Positions 1 through 13,085 are shown, counted from the first letter of the stretch. The stretch is DNA of 64,000 bases from Aegilops tauschii subsp. strangulata (GCF_002575655.3 NC_053041.3:371549054-371613053); one strand, 5' to 3'. Numbers and translations are program-made. Notes: a model not told the origin generated them from the sequence alone.

Positions 1-1088
1 GCAAAATGTTATCTTTTCTTTATCAATTATCCAAAACACCTTTGTATGGGTATAGTCATCAAATTCCTCTCCCCTTACCTAAATGGTTTCTACTTTCTAT
101 CCTGTCGTGGATATCTTGCTCTGCTTGTCCTTGGGAAGGGTATACCCCTGGTATATGTGTCAAACACATTTTCCTTTCCATTGTTCTATTTGATCTGCTG
201 ATCACATTTTCCTTTCCATTGATTTGTTAACCTTCCTTGTGATCCATATGATCTAAGCAACAATATTCTTCTGCTTATGTAAACACCTTGGTGTACAACC
301 GTGTCAGTAAGACCCTGTTGCATTTGTCGATAGCATTTCGGTAACCACCGATGGATGAGAACTTTGCCTATTGGTCCGCCTCGTTCAACGAGCAGAAAAT
401 GGTTCTCTTCGTCCCTCGCCTTGGTATCTATGTTGTTGCCGACATAACTGACAGGCTACCCTCTGACATGCCTATCGTGACCGTGCAAGATGTCAGGCCC
501 CCTTTCTACTTTAAACCACATGGTGGGCCCATAACCCACAGGTCCGAGGATCGAAATCTGACTCTCCTGTACACCCTGTTGCCAAAGTTATTCCTAGAGC
601 TTGACTTCATATATAGTTCACGGGCCACCTGCCTAGTGATCTATTCTGGTATCAAACGCAATACTTATTCCCATTGCTCTGAACCCCTTTCACATTTCGT
701 ATCAGGCAACGAACGATTGCCTATGCACTTGAAACTTTTACTTTGCACCTTCTTACTTTGCTATCGATAATTTCTTAAGTTTCAATTCGAGAGTTACTTT
801 TCGCCACCTTCCCTAATGTTATCTACCGGATAAGCAACCGTGCAGAGTTCCATTCTTTCGAGTTACCCCTTATCATTTTACGTAAGTACAATGGAGTTCC
901 CAAAGAAAGGATGACAACTTCGTCCTGACGCATAGAAGTAGAGGAATGGAGGGATAAACATCATGGAGCAAACTCTTTGAGAAGAGCAACCAAGACCGAG
1001 AAGATCCGTTAGAATTTCGTAACCAGACTTTCCCCCCTTACTCTACCTCTTAAATCTCGGGAAGAAATTTCTTGTAGTGGAGGAGAAT
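1..1088 (+). mobile_element. TE1 internal 3' region (Gypsy-like, partial)
   Basis: This is the stretch just upstream of the TE1 LTR and should be the 3' end of the element's internal region. It ends in a purine-rich run (about 1077-1087) directly before the LTR start, as expected of a polypurine tract for a plus-strand element. One open frame at 351-770 could encode 139 residues, but I recognise no retroelement domain in it and it may be chance. The 5' part of the element lies outside the window, so family and completeness cannot be judged. Confidence 0.5.
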
Positions 1089-3426
1089 TGTGACGCCCGG
1101 ATAATCAGGCCACAGTAATTCCCTACTAATTATGCCACGTCACCACGATCATTTTTGTTAACCTCGCGATGGTTCAAAAACGATTCAAATTCAAATTTAA
1201 AATATAGGCAAACAACAAAAAATTTCCAACTTTAAAACTAAAATGTTCTAGAGGTGACAAATATTGCATAGGTAGTTATGGTAGAGAAGTCACACTTTGA
1301 TAAAGTAGTTAAATGCACTATAATAAATAAGGCAATGGTAAAACTATTAATTACATGCTCTTAAATTAATAAACAAATACAAACTACTTTTATTAATGTG
1401 ACATGATCATTATAGCAGTAATATATTTAATTATACAAATTTAGGTACGACGTGGTAAGAGTTTTTGTAAAACTAAATAAAAAAAGAGAAAAGAAAACCC
1501 AAAATAAACAAAAGAACCCCCCCCCCCCACCCATCTGGGCTTCGGCCCAGCTGGCCACTACCCCAGACCGGCCCACACCCACACCAACCTACATGACCCC
1601 CTCCCAGCAAACCCTAACTGCTACCCCTCCCACTCGCTCACGCGCGATCCCCTCTCCCCTCCTCTGTTCGATCCCTTCTGGATCCAGGGGCTCGCCCTCG
1701 ACGCCGCTCGCTGCCTTCGGCACCACCGCGGCGCTCCGTCGCCCCTTGCCGTCGTCGGTGTCGCTCGATGCCCTAACGCCCCATCCTCCACCTCGACCTC
1801 CCCGACTGGATCTGGGCCGCGCCCCGGGCGCCCCCACCGCCGCCGCCGCACACCGTCGCTGCCTCGTACCGCCATTGCTTCGCCGGAGCCGCCCACCGTC
1901 GCCATCGCCTCCTCGTCCTCCTCCTCGAGCCACGCCGCCCGCACCTCTACAACGGGGGTGAGGAACACCTCCCCGCCTTCCCCTCCTCTTTGTCGCGCAC
2001 GCGCTCCGGCGCCCGCTCGCGGCCACCACCGCCCCGTACGCACTCCGGCCACACGCATCGCCTCCAGGCCTTGCCCAGCCCCGCCTACGGCCGTAGCCAG
2101 ACCCGCACCCGTCACTGTAGCCCGCCTCTGCCCTGCGCACGCATCGCAACCCTCCCCTCCGGTTACTTGTTGCTGGCCCCGCACGGGCGCTCGTCCACCC
2201 GTGCCCCCTCTGACCAAGCCCGGCCATGGACGGTCCCCGCTCCCCCTCGCTGCTGCCCGCCCGCCGCCGCCAAACCTCGTCACCGGCCACCCCAGCACCG
2301 GCCCCTCGTGCCTCTGGATGCGGCGCTCTCCCAGCTGCCCGTAGCACCCCTCTGCGCGGCCAACGGTCGCCGGAGACGAGCACACGGTCATCGCCGGCGC
2401 GCTCTGCCATCGCCACCATATAGTGCCAACATGGACATCATTAGCCTCGTGCTAATTGGCCTATGTGCCACTGACATGTGGGGTCCACGTCGCTAAATAA
2501 CCTGTGCAATTGAAATGAGCTCTCTGAACTAAAGACCCACTGACAGGTTGGCCCCGCCTACTAATTAACTTAGTTAAAATCAATTTAATTCGCTGTTAAC
2601 TCTAATAGTCACTGACTGATGGGCCCTCGGGTCAGTTTGACCAGTCAACTGGTCCACAGTTGACTGCTGACTCAGCAGTCAACCGGGTCCCACTGTCAGC
2701 CACTCCAACACTTGGCTGGGTAAACTTTTGGGTGTATCTAGCAATTAACCTTATTATTTTCGGATTTAATTAAATCTGTTAAATTTAGAAAATGAATTAA
2801 AACTTTAAAAATTAATATAAAATAATCTGTAGCTCGGATGAAAATACTTTGTACATGAAAGTTGCTCAGAACAACGAGACGAATGCGGATACACTCTCCG
2901 TTCGTCAGCCACACATCCCTAGCATAGAGAACATGCAACAATCCACCTCTGTTTCATCTCTCCGAAAACGTCAAACACCGGGAATACTTTCCCGGATGTT
3001 TTCCCCCTTTGCCGATATCACCTACTACTGCGTTAGGGCACATCTAGCACCGCGTTTGTCATGTTATGCTTTGTGATGCTTGATTGCTCTGTTATTTATT
3101 GTGTTGCCCCTCCGTTACTTCTTTTTAGTAGACCCTGAGACCGATGCCGGTACCCCTGTTACTACATCGACGACAAACCCTTCTTGCCAGAGCAACCAGG
3201 CAAGCCCCCCCCCCTTGATCACCAGATATCGCCTATTCCTTCTCTCTACTGCTTGCATTAGAGTAGTGTAGCATGTTACTGCTTTCGGTTAATCCTATTC
3301 TGTTGCATAGCCTGTCATTGTTGCTACAGTTGTTACCTTACCTGCAATCCTAAATGCTTAGTATAGGATGCTAGTATTCCATCAGTGGCCCTACATTCTT
3401 GTCCGTCTGCCATGCTATACTATCGG

Positions 3427-3454
3427 GCCGTGATCACTCGGGAGGTGATCACGG
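3427..3454. repeat. short perfect inverted repeat in TE1 LTR
   Basis: Ten-base arms, CCGTGATCAC and its reverse complement, flank a 7-base loop. Each arm contains TGATCA. It could be a regulatory palindrome in the LTR or chance. Confidence 0.5.
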
Positions 3455-4375
3455 GTATATACTTACATACATATTATATGATACAGGTGGTGACTAAAGT
3501 CGGGTCGGCTCGTAGAGTACCTGCAAGTGATTCCGATGTGGGGGCTGAAAGGACAGGTGGCTCCATCCCGGTAGAGGTGGGCCTGGGTTCCCGACGGCCC
3601 CCGACTATTACTTTGTGGCGGAGCGACAGGGCAGGTTGAGACCACCTAGGAGAGAGGTGGGCCTGGCCCTGGTCGGCATCCGTGGTTACTTCAAAATAAC
3701 ATTCTTAACGAGATCTTGGTATTTGATCTGAGTCTGGCCACTGGCCTTTACACACTAACCAACTACGCAGGAACAGTTATGGGCACTCGACGTCGTGGTA
3801 TCAGCCGAAGCCTTCGTGACGTCAGCGACTGAGCGGCGCGCGCCGGGTTGGACCGCGTAACGCAACTTCCTTTGTAATGGAGGTTGCTAGGTCTGCTCAC
3901 CGGCCGCGTACGCAACATGCAGGTGTGCAATGGGCGATGGGCCCAGACCCCTGCGCACATAGGATTTAGACCGGAGTGCTGACCTCTCTGTTGTGCCTAG
4001 GTAGGGTTGCGACGTGTTGATCTTCCGAGGCCGGGAATGACCCAGGAAAGTGTGTCCGGCCAAAGGGGATCGAGCATGTTGGGTAATGTGGTGCACCCCT
4101 GCAGGGAAGCTTATCTATTCGAATAGCCGTGATCCTCGGTAACAGGACGACCCGGAGTTGTACCTTGACCTTATGACAACTAGAATCAGATACTTAATAA
4201 AACACACCCTTCCAAGTGCCAGATATAACCCGGTGATCGCTCTCACACAGGGCGACGAGGGGAGGATCGCCGGGTAGGTTTATGCTATCCGATGATACTT
4301 GGTGAACTTACCATCTACTCTCTTCTACATGCTGCAAGATGGAGGCTGCCAGAAGCGTAGTCTTCGACATGACTA

Positions 4376-4380
4376 GCTAT
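4376..4380. repeat. TE2 target-site duplication, left
   Basis: GCTAT immediately before TE2 is repeated at 13081-13085 immediately after it, a normal 5-bp LTR-retrotransposon duplication. Confidence 0.95.
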
Positions 4381-6111
4381 TGTTGGGGAACGCAGTAATT
4401 TCAAAAAAATTCCTACGCACACGCAGGATCATGGTGATGCATAGCAACAAGAGGGGAGAGTGTTGTTCACGTACCCTCGTAGACCGAAAGCGGAAGCGTT
4501 AGCACAACGCGGTTGATGTAGTCGTACGTCTTCACGATCCGACCGATCAAGTACCGAACGCACGGCACCTCCGAGTTCAGCACACGTTCGGCCCGATGAC
4601 GTCCCTCAAACTCCGATCCAGCCGAGTGTTGAGGGAGAGTTTCGTCAACACGACGGCGTGGTGACAATGATGATGTTCTACCGACGCAGGGCTTCGCCTA
4701 AGCACCGCTACAGTATTATCGAGGTGGACTATGGTGGAGGGGGGCGCCGCACACGGCTAAAAGATCAAACGATCAATTGTTGTGTCTAGGGTGCCCCCTG
4801 CCCCCGTATATAAAGGAGCAAGGGCGGGAGGTGCGGCCGGCCAGGAGGAGGCGTGCCAGGAGGAGTCCTACTCCCACCAGGAGTACGACTCCCTCCCTTC
4901 CGTGTTGGACTAGGAGAGGAGAGGGAAGGAGAGAGGGGGAAAGGAAAGGGGGGGCGCCGCCCCCCCTCCTTGTCCAATTCGTACTTGGGGGGAGGGGCGC
5001 GCGGCTGCCCCTTGGCCGCCTCTCCTCTTCCACCAATTGGGCCCATGAGGCCCAATAGCCTCCGGGGGGTTCCGGTAACCCCCCGGTACTCCGGTATATA
5101 TCCGATAACCCCCGGAACCATTCCGATGTCCGAATATAGTCATCCAATATATCAATTTTCATGTCTCGACCATTTCGAGACTCCTCGTCATGTCCGTGAT
5201 CACATCCGGGACTCCGAACGACCTTCGGTACATCAAAACATATAAACTCATAATATAACTGTCATCGAAACGTTAAGCGTGCGGACCCTACGGGTTCGAG
5301 AACTATGTAGACATGACCGAGACACGTCTCCGGTCAATAACCAATAGTGGAACCTGGATGCTCATATTGGCTCCCACATATTCTACGAAGATCTTTATCG
5401 GTCAGACCGTATAACAACATACGTTGTTCCCTTTTTCATCGTTATGTTACTTGCCTGAGATTCGATCGTCGGTATCTCAATACCTAGTTCAATCTCGTTA
5501 CCGGCAAGTCTCTTTACTCGTTCCGTAATACATCATCCCACAACTAACTCATTAGTTGCAATGCTTGCAAGGCTTAAGTGATGTGCATTACCGAGAGGGC
5601 CCAGAGATACCTCTCCGACAATCGGAGTGACAAATCCTAATCTCGAAATACGCCAACCCAACAAATACCTTTGGAGACACCTGTAGAGCACCTTTATAAT
5701 CACCCAGTTACGTTGTGACGTTTGGTAGCACACAAAGTGTTCCTCCGGTAAATGGGAGTTGCATAATCTCATAGTCATAGGAACATGTATAAGTCATGAA
5801 GAAAGCAATAGCAACATACTAAACGATCGAGTGCTAAGCTAACGGAATGGGTCAAGTCAATCACATCATTCTCCTAATGATGTGATCCCGTTAATCAAAT
5901 GATAACTCATGTCTATGGCTAGGAAACATAACCATCTTTGGTCAACGAGCTAGTCAAGTAGAGGCATACTAGTGACACTCTGTTTGTCTATGTATTCACA
6001 CAAGTATTATGTTTCCGGTTAATACAATTCTAGCATGAATAATAAACATTTATCATGATATAAGGAAATAAATAATAACTTTATTATTGCCTCTAGGGCA
6101 TATTTCCTTCA
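4381..6111 (-). repeat. TE2 3' LTR
   Basis: Read on the minus strand it starts TGAAGG at 6111 and ends CCAACA at 4381. It is the same length as the right LTR and differs by scattered point changes plus compensating small indels in a G-run near 4940. Open frames at 4773-5245 on both strands recur in the other LTR and are GC-rich shadows, not genes. Confidence 0.95.
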
Positions 6112-6124
6112 GTCTCCCACTTGC
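6112..6124 (-). other. TE2 polypurine tract
   Basis: Read on the minus strand, the purine-rich CAAGTGGGAGAC directly abuts the 3' LTR, the place where plus-strand DNA synthesis is primed in LTR elements. Confidence 0.7.
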
Positions 6125-6144
6125 ACTAGGGTCAATAATCTACA

Positions 6145-7905
6145 TTACAAAGTAATGATTCTAACACCCATGGAGCCTTGGTGCTGATCATGTTTTGCTC
6201 GTGGAAGAGGCTTAGTCAACGGGTCTGCAACATTCAGATCCGCATGTATCTTGCAAATTTCTATGTCTCCCACCTGGACTAAATCCCGGATGGAATTGAA
6301 GCATCTCTTGATGTGCTTGGTTCTCTTGTGAAATCTGGATTCCTTCGCCAAGGCAATTGCACCAGTATTGTCACAAAAGATTTTCATTGGACCCGATGCA
6401 CTAGGTATGACACCTAGATCAGATATGAACTCCTTCATCCAGACTCCTTCATTTGCTGCTTCCGAAGCAGCTATGTACTCCGCTTCACATGTAGATCCTG
6501 CCACGACGCTTTGTTTAGAACTGCACCAACTGACAGCTCCACCGTTCAATGTAAACATGTATCCGGTTTGCGATTTAGAATCGTCCGGATCAGTGTCAAA
6601 GCTTGCATCAATGTAACCATTTACGATGAGCTCTTTGTCACCTCCATAAACGAGAAACATATCCTTAGTCCTTTTTAGGTATTTCAGGATGTTCCTGACC
6701 GCTGTCCAGTGATCCACTCCTGGATTACTTTGGTACCTCCCTGCTAAACTTATAGCAAGGCACACATCAGGTCTGGTACACAGCATTGCATACATGATAG
6801 AGCCTATGGCTGAAGCATAGGGAACATCTTTCATCTTCTTTCTATCTTCTGAAGTGGTCGGGCATTGAGTCTTACTCAACTTCACACCTTGTAACACAGG
6901 CAAGAACCCTTTCTTTGCTTGATCCATTTTGAACTTCTTCAAAACTTTGTCAAGGTATGTGCTTTGTGAAAGTCCAATTAAGCGTCTTGATCTATCTCTA
7001 TAGATCTTGATGCCCAATATATACGCAGCTTCACCGAGGTCTTTCCTTGAAAAACTCTTATTCAAGTATCCCTTTATGCTATTCAGAAATTCTATATCAT
7101 TTCCAATCAGCAATATGTCATCCACATATAATATTAGAAATGCTACAGAGCTCCCACTCACTTTCTTGTAAATACAGGCTTCTCCAAAAGTCTGTACAAA
7201 ACCAAATGCTTTGATCACACTATCAAAGCGTTTATTCCAACTCCGAGAGGCTTGCACCAGTCCATAAATGGATCGCTGGAGCTTGCACACTTTGTTAGCT
7301 CCCTTTGGATCGACAAAACCTTCCGGTTGCATCATATACAACTCTTCTTCTAGAAATCCATTCAGGAATGCAGTTTTGACATCCATTTGCCAAATTTCAT
7401 AATCATAAAATGCGGCAATTGCTAACATGATTCGGACAGACTTAAGCATCGCTACGGGTGAGAAGGTCTCATCGTAGTCAATCCCTTGAACTTGTCGAAA
7501 ACCTTTTGCAACAAGTCGAGCTTTATAGACAGTAACATTACCGTCAGCGTCAGTCTTCTTCTTGAAGATCCATTTATTCTCTATGGCTTGTCGATCATCG
7601 GGCAAGTCAACCAAAGTCCACACTTTGTTCTCATACATGGATCCCATCTCAGATTTCATGGCCTCAAGCCATTTTGCGGAATCTGGGCTCACCATCGCTT
7701 CTTCATAGTTCGTAGGTTCGTCATGGTCTAGTAACATAACCTCCAGAACAGGATTACCATACCACTCTGGTGCGGATCTTACTCTGGTTGACCTACGAGG
7801 TTCAGTAACAACTTGATCTGAAGTTCCATGATCATCATCATTAACTTCCTCACTAATTGGTGTAGGCATCGCGGAAACCGGTTTCTGCGATGAACTACTT
7901 TCCAA
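6145..7905 (-). pseudogene. TE2 reverse transcriptase-RNase H part of polyprotein
   Basis: An open stretch of 586 codons holds the C-terminal part of a Copia polyprotein. The reverse transcriptase has the catalytic QMDVKTAF block (Asp near residue 175) and the YVDD box at residues 260-263. RNase H follows, with the D, E, D pattern around TGYMFTLNGGAVSW, CEAEYIAAS and FCDNTGA. The frame ends with the usual Copia C-terminus near 6145. It joins the integrase frame upstream only through a 1-base deletion near 7938. Its function in a live copy would be to make cDNA from element RNA in cytoplasmic particles. All catalytic residues I can see are present, so this part decayed least. Confidence 0.93.
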
Positions 7906-7937
7906 TAAGGGAGCAGGTACAATTACCTCATCAAGTT

Positions 7938-8514
7938 CTACTTTCCTCCACTCACTTCTTTCGAGAGAAACTCCTTCTCGAGGAAGATTCCGAATTTAGC
8001 AACAAAAGTCTTGCCTTCGGATCTGTGATAGAAGGTGTACCCAACAGTCTCCTTTGGGTATCCTATGAAGACACATTTCTCCGATTTGGGTTCGAGCTTA
8101 TCAGGTTGAAGTTTTTTCACATAAGCATCGCAGCCCCAAACTTTAAGAAATGACAACTTTGGTTTCTTGCCAAACCACAGTTCAAAAGGCGTCGTCTCAA
8201 CGAATTTTGATGGTGCCCTATTTAACGTGAATGCGGCCGTCTCTAAAGCATAACCCCAAAACGATAGCGGTAAATCAGTAAGAGACATCATAGATCGCAC
8301 CATATTTAGTAGAGTACGATTACGACGTTCGGACACACCATTACGCTGTGGTGTTCCGGGTGGCGTGAGTTGCGAAACTATTCCGCATTGTTTCAAATGA
8401 AGACCAAACTCATAACTCAAATATTCTCCTCCACGATCAGATCGTAGAAACTTTATTTTCTTGGTACGATGATTTTCAACTTCACTATGAAATTCTTTGA
8501 ACTTTTCAAATGTT
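7938..8514 (-). pseudogene. TE2 integrase catalytic and C-terminal part
   Basis: This frame carries the second half of the integrase core, including SDRGGEY just upstream of the listed start (about 8425-8445) and QRNGVSERRNRTLL, which contains the catalytic Glu, followed by the Copia-type C-terminal region (KLSFLKVWGCDAYVK). It is offset from the upstream protease/integrase frame by an extra A near 8515-8525, and from the reverse transcriptase frame by a base missing near 7938. In a live element the integrase inserts the cDNA with a 5-bp stagger, matching the observed duplication. Confidence 0.88.
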
Positions 8515-9345
8515 TTAGACTTTATGTTTCATTAAGTAGATATACCCATATCTGCTTAAATCATCTGTGAAGGTGAGAAAATAACGATATCCGCCACGAG
8601 CCTCAACATTCATCGGACCACATACATCTATATGTATGATTTCCAACAAATCTGTTGCTCTCTCCATAGTTCCGGAGAACGGCGTTTTAGTCATCTTGCC
8701 CATGAGGCACGGTTCGCAAGTACCAAGTGATTCATAATCAAGTGGTTCCAAAAGTCCATCAGTATGGAGTTTCTTCATGCGGTTTACACCGATATGACCT
8801 AAACGGCAGTGCCACAAATAAGTTGCACTATCATTATCAACTCTGCATCTTTTGGCTTCAATACTATGAATATGTGTATCACTACTATCGAGATTCAACA
8901 AAAATAGACCACTCCTCAAGGGTGCATGACCATAAAAGATATTATTCATATAAATAGAACAACCATTATTCTCTGATTTAAATGAATAACCGTCTTGCAT
9001 CAAACAAGATCCAGATATAATGTTCATGCTTAACGTTGGCACCAAATAATAATTATTTAGGTCTAAAACTAATCCCAAAGGTAGATGTAGAGGTAGCATG
9101 CCGACCGCGATTACATCGACTTTGGAACCATTTCCCACGCGCATCGTCACCTCGTCCTTAGCCAATCTTCGCTTAATTTGTAGCCCCTGTTTCAAGTTGC
9201 AAATATTAGCAACAGAACCAGTATCAAATACCCAGGTGCTACTGCGAGCATTAGTAAGGTACACATCAATAACATGTATATCACATATACCTTTGTTCAC
9301 CTTGCCATCCTTCTTATCCGCCAAATACTTGGGGCAGTTCCGCTT
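8515..9345 (-). pseudogene. TE2 protease and integrase N-terminal part
   Basis: The frame continues from the gag zinc knuckle. The aspartic protease motif VFDTGSVANICN lies about 30-45 residues in. It is followed by the integrase HHCC zinc-binding region (LWHCRLGHIGVNRM, later CEPCLMGKM) and the first catalytic Asp of the core in IHIDVCGPMN. The frame stops at 8515 because of a 1-base insertion in an A-run. Order and motifs are those of BARE/Angela Copia elements. Confidence 0.9.
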
Positions 9346-10130
9346 CTAGTGACCAGTCTGCTTGCAGTAGAAGCACTCAGTCTTAGGCTTAGGTCTAGAC
9401 TTGGGTTTCTTCTCCTGAACAGCAACTTGCTTGTTGTTCTTCTTGAAGTTCCCCTTCTTCTTCCCTTTGCCCTTTTTCTTGAAACTGGTGGTCTTATTGA
9501 CCATCAATACTTGATGCTCCTTTTTGATTTCTACCTCCGCGGCCTTTAGCATTGCGAAGAGCTCGGGAATCGTCTTATCCATCCCTTGCATGTTATAGTT
9601 CATCACGAAGCTCTTGTAGCTTGGTGGCAGTGATTGGAGAATTCTGTCAATGAGGCTATCATCCGGAAGATTAACTCCCAGTTGAATCAAGTGATTATTA
9701 TACCCAGACATTTTGAGTATATGCTCACTGACAGAACTATTCTCCTCCATCTTGCAGCTGTAGAACTTATTGGAGACTTCATATCTCTCAATTCGGGCAT
9801 TTGCTTGAAATATTAACTTCAACTCCTGGAACATCTCATATGCTCCATGACGTCCAAAACGTCGTTGAAGTCCCGGTTCTAAGCCGTAAAGCATGGCACA
9901 TTGAACTATCGAGTAGTCATCAGCTTTGCTCTGCCAGACGTTCTTAACGTCGTCAGTTGCATCGGCAGCAGGCCTGGCACCCAGCGGTGCACCAGACGTA
10001 ATTCTTCTGTGCAGCAATGAGGATAATCCTCAAGTTACGGACCCAGTCCGTGTAATTGCTACCATCATCTTTCAACTTTGCTTTCTCAAGGAACGCATTA
10101 AAATTCAACGGAACAACAGCACGGGCCATC
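9346..10130 (-). pseudogene. TE2 gag (capsid-nucleocapsid)
   Basis: The gag starts at the ATG whose first base is 10130 (MARAVVPLNFNAF). It shows the UBN2-like capsid region (YSCKMEENSSVSEHILKM, LPPSYKSFVMNYN) and a lysine-rich tail ending in a CCHC zinc knuckle (CFYCKQTGH). Two lesions are visible: a 1-base frameshift near 10012, and a TAG at 9346-9348 inside the zinc knuckle, just after its histidine. Gag would form the particle and package RNA. This copy would give only a truncated product. Confidence 0.9.
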
Positions 10131-11330
10131 TATCTACAATCAACATAGACAAGCAAGATACTATCAGGTACTAAGTTCATGATAAATTTAAGTTTTAATC
10201 ATATTACTTAAGAACTCCCACTTAGATAGACATCCCTCTAATCCTCTAAGTGATCACGTGATCCATATCAACTAAACCATGTCCGATCATCACGTGAGAT
10301 GGAGTAGTTTCAACGGTGAACATCACTATGTTGATCATATCTACTATATGATTCACGCTCGACCTTTCGGTCTCTGTGTTCCGCGGCCATATCTGTTATA
10401 TGCTAGGCTCGTCAAGCTTAACCTGAGTATTCCGCGTGTGCAACTGTTTTGCACCCGTTGTATTTGAACGTAGAGCCTATCACACCGATCATCACGTGGT
10501 GTCTCAGCACGAAGAACTTTCGCAACGGTGCATACTCAGGGAGAACACTTATACTTTGATAATTTAGTGAGGGATCATCTTATAATGCTACCGTCAATCA
10601 AAGCAAGATAAGATGCATAAAAGATAAACATCACATGCAATCAATATAAGTGATATGATATGGCCATCATCATCTTGTGCTTGTGATCTCCATCTCCGAA
10701 GCACCGTCATGATCACCATCGTCACTGTCACGACACCTTGATCTTCATCGTAGCATCGTTGTCTTCTCGCCAATCTTATGCTTCTACGACTATCGCTACC
10801 GCTTAGTGATAAAGTAAAGCATTACAGGGCGATTGCATTGCATACAATAAAGCGACAACCATATGGCTCCTGCCAGTTGCCGATAACTCGGTTACAAAAC
10901 ATGATCATCTCATACAATAAAATTTAGCATCATGTCTTGACCATATCACATCACAACATGCCCTGCAAAAACAAGTTAGACGTCCTCTACTTTGTTGTTT
11001 CAAATTTTACGTGGCTGCTACGGGCTTAGCAAGAACCGTTCTTACCTACGCATCAAAACCACAACGATAGTTTGTCAAGTTAACCTTCGCAAGGACCGGG
11101 CGTAGCCACACTCGGTTCAACTAAAGTTGGAGAAACTAACACCCGCCAGCCACCTGTGTGCAAAGCACGTCGGTAGAACCAGTCTCGCGTAAGCGTACGC
11201 ATAATGTCGGTCCGGGCCGCTTCATCCAACAATACCGCCGAACCAAAGTATGACATGCTGGTAAGCAGTATGACTTATATCGCCCACAACTCACTTGTGT
11301 TCTACTCGTGCACATAACATCAACGCATAA
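10131..11330 (-). mobile_element. TE2 untranslated leader
   Basis: About 1.2 kb between the primer-binding site and the gag start. It has no convincing long frame and many short stops. A long leader is typical for BARE/Angela elements, which place dimerisation and packaging signals there. I cannot point to such signals here. Confidence 0.7.
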
Positions 11331-11349
11331 AACCAGGCTCGGATGCCAC
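11331..11349 (-). other. TE2 primer-binding site
   Basis: Read on the minus strand directly after the 5' LTR, GTGGCATCCGAGCCTGG resembles the initiator tRNA-Met complement (TGGTATCAGAGC type) used by Copia elements, with a few differences. Confidence 0.75.
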
Positions 11350-13080
11350 TGTTGGGGAACGCAGTAATTTCAAAAAAATTCCTACGCACACACAGGATCA
11401 TGGTGATGCATAGCAACGAGAGGGGAGAGTGTTGTCCACGTACCCTCGTAGACCGAAAGCGGAAGCGTTAGCACAACGCGGTTGATGTAGTCGTACGTCT
11501 TCACGATCCGACCGATCAAGTACCGAACGCACGGCACCTCCGAGTTCAGCACATGTTCAGCTCGATGACTTCCCTCGAACTCCGATCCAGCCGAGTGTTG
11601 AGGGAGAGTTTCGTCAGCACGACAGCGTGGTGACGATGATGATGTTCTACCGACGGAGGGCTTCACCTAAGCACCGCTACAGTATTATCGAGGTGGACTA
11701 TGGTGGAGGGGGGCACCGCACACGGCTAAAAGATCAAACGATCAATTGTTGTGTCTAGGGTGCCCCCTGCCCCCGTATATAAAGGAGCAAGGGGGGAGGT
11801 GCGGCCGGCCAGGAGGAGGCGCGCCAGGAGGAGTCCTACTCCCACCGGGAGTAGGACTCCCTCCCTTCCTTGTTGGACTAGGAGAGGAGAGGGAAGGAGA
11901 GAGGGGGAAAGGAAAGGGGGGCGCCGCCCCCCCTCCTTGTCCAATTCGGACTTGGGGGGGGAGGGGCGCGCGGCTGCCCCTTGGCCGCCTCTCCTCTTTC
12001 ACCAATTGGGCCCATGAGGCCCAATAGCCTCCGGGGGGTTCCGGTAACCCCCCGGTACTCCGGTATATATCCGATAACCCCCGGAACCATTCCGGTGTCC
12101 GAATATAGTCATCCAATATATCAATTTTCATGTCTCGACCATTTCGAGACTCCTCGTCATGTCCGTGATCACATCCGGGACTCCGAACAACCTTCGGTAC
12201 ATCAAAACATATAAACTCATAATATAACTGTCATCGAAACGTTAAGCGTGCGGACCCTACGGGTTCGAGAACTATGTAGACATGACCGAGACACGTCTCC
12301 GGTCAATAACCAATAGCGGAACCTGGATGCTCATATTGGCTCCCACATATTCTACGAAGATCTTTATCGGTCAGATCGCATAACAACATACGTTGTTCCC
12401 TTTGTCATCGGTATGTTACTTGCACGAGATTCGATCGTCGGTATCTCAATACCTAGTTCAATCTCGTTACCGGCAAGTCTCTTTACTCGTTCCGTAATAC
12501 ATCATCCCACAACTAACTCATTAGTTGCAATGCTTGCAAGGCTTAAGTGATGTGCATTACCGAGAGGGCCCAAAGATACCTCTCCGACAATCGGAGTGAC
12601 AAATCCTAATCTCGAAATACGCCAACCCAACAAGTACCTTTGGAGACACCTGTAGAGCACCTTTATAATCACCCAGTTACGTTGTGACGTTTGGTAGCAC
12701 ACAAAGTGTTCCTCCGGTAAACGGGAGTTGCATAATCTCATAGTCATAGGAACATGTATAAGTCATGAAGAAAGCAATAGCAACATACTAAACGATCGAG
12801 TGCTAAGCTAACGAAATGGGTCAAGTCAATCACATCATTCTCCTAATGATGTGATCCCGTTAATCAAATGACAACTCATGTCTATGGCTAGGAAACATAA
12901 CCATCTTTGATCAACGAGCTAGTCAAGTAGAGGCATACTAGTGACACTCTGTTTGTCTATGTATTCACACAAGTATTATGTTTCCGGTTAATACAATTCT
13001 AGCATGAATAATAAACATTTATCATGATATAAGGAAATAAATAATAACTTTATTATTGCCTCTAGGGCATATTTCCTTCA
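11350..13080 (-). repeat. TE2 5' LTR
   Basis: The right-hand LTR in window coordinates is the 5' LTR of the minus-strand element. It is 1731 bp long and bounded by TGAAGG (at 13080) and CCAACA (at 11350). It should hold the element promoter. The TATA-rich stretch around 12060-12070 (GGTATATATCC) is a candidate core promoter. Confidence 0.95.
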
Positions 13081-13085
13081 GCTAT
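13081..13085. repeat. TE2 target-site duplication, right
   Basis: Second copy of GCTAT, directly after the TE2 5' LTR. Confidence 0.95.

Larger units (their letters stand above)
1089..4380 (+). mobile_element. TE1 LTR, left part
   Basis: The LTR starts TGTGACGCCC at 1089. After removal of the nested Copia element it continues at 13081-13652 and ends GGGCGTCACA, a perfect 10-bp inverted terminus. The rejoined LTR is about 3.86 kb, very long for a Gypsy element. It contains an AT-rich first 400 bp, a GC-rich block at about 1510-2420 that generates spurious ORFs on both strands, and a second AT-rich part. The same succession recurs in TE3 at 28204, so the two belong to related families. The 5-bp target duplication cannot be tested because the other LTR lies outside the window. 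Confidence 0.65.
4381..13080 (-). mobile_element. TE2, complete Angela/BARE-1-like Copia element
   Basis: An 8.7-kb element on the minus strand with two 1731-bp LTRs (4381-6111 and 11350-13080), a 5-bp target duplication, primer-binding site, gag, protease, integrase, and reverse transcriptase/RNase H in Copia order. Comparing the LTRs by eye gives roughly three dozen mismatches, about 2 %, so the insertion is fairly recent. The coding region has three frameshifts and one stop, so this copy cannot make its own polyprotein. The family name is from memory of Triticeae LTR sequences. It sits inside the TE1 LTR. Confidence 0.95.

Noticed and set aside
1452..2496. Long overlapping ORFs on both strands (up to 276 codons)
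   Set aside because: GC-rich LTR block with Pro/Arg/Ala-only low-complexity translations in several frames at once and no conserved domain; the equivalent ORFs in TE3 are not preserved.
4773..5245. ORFs in the TE2 LTR, repeated at 11726-12214
   Set aside because: They lie in the GC-rich part of both LTRs, on both strands, without a recognisable domain.
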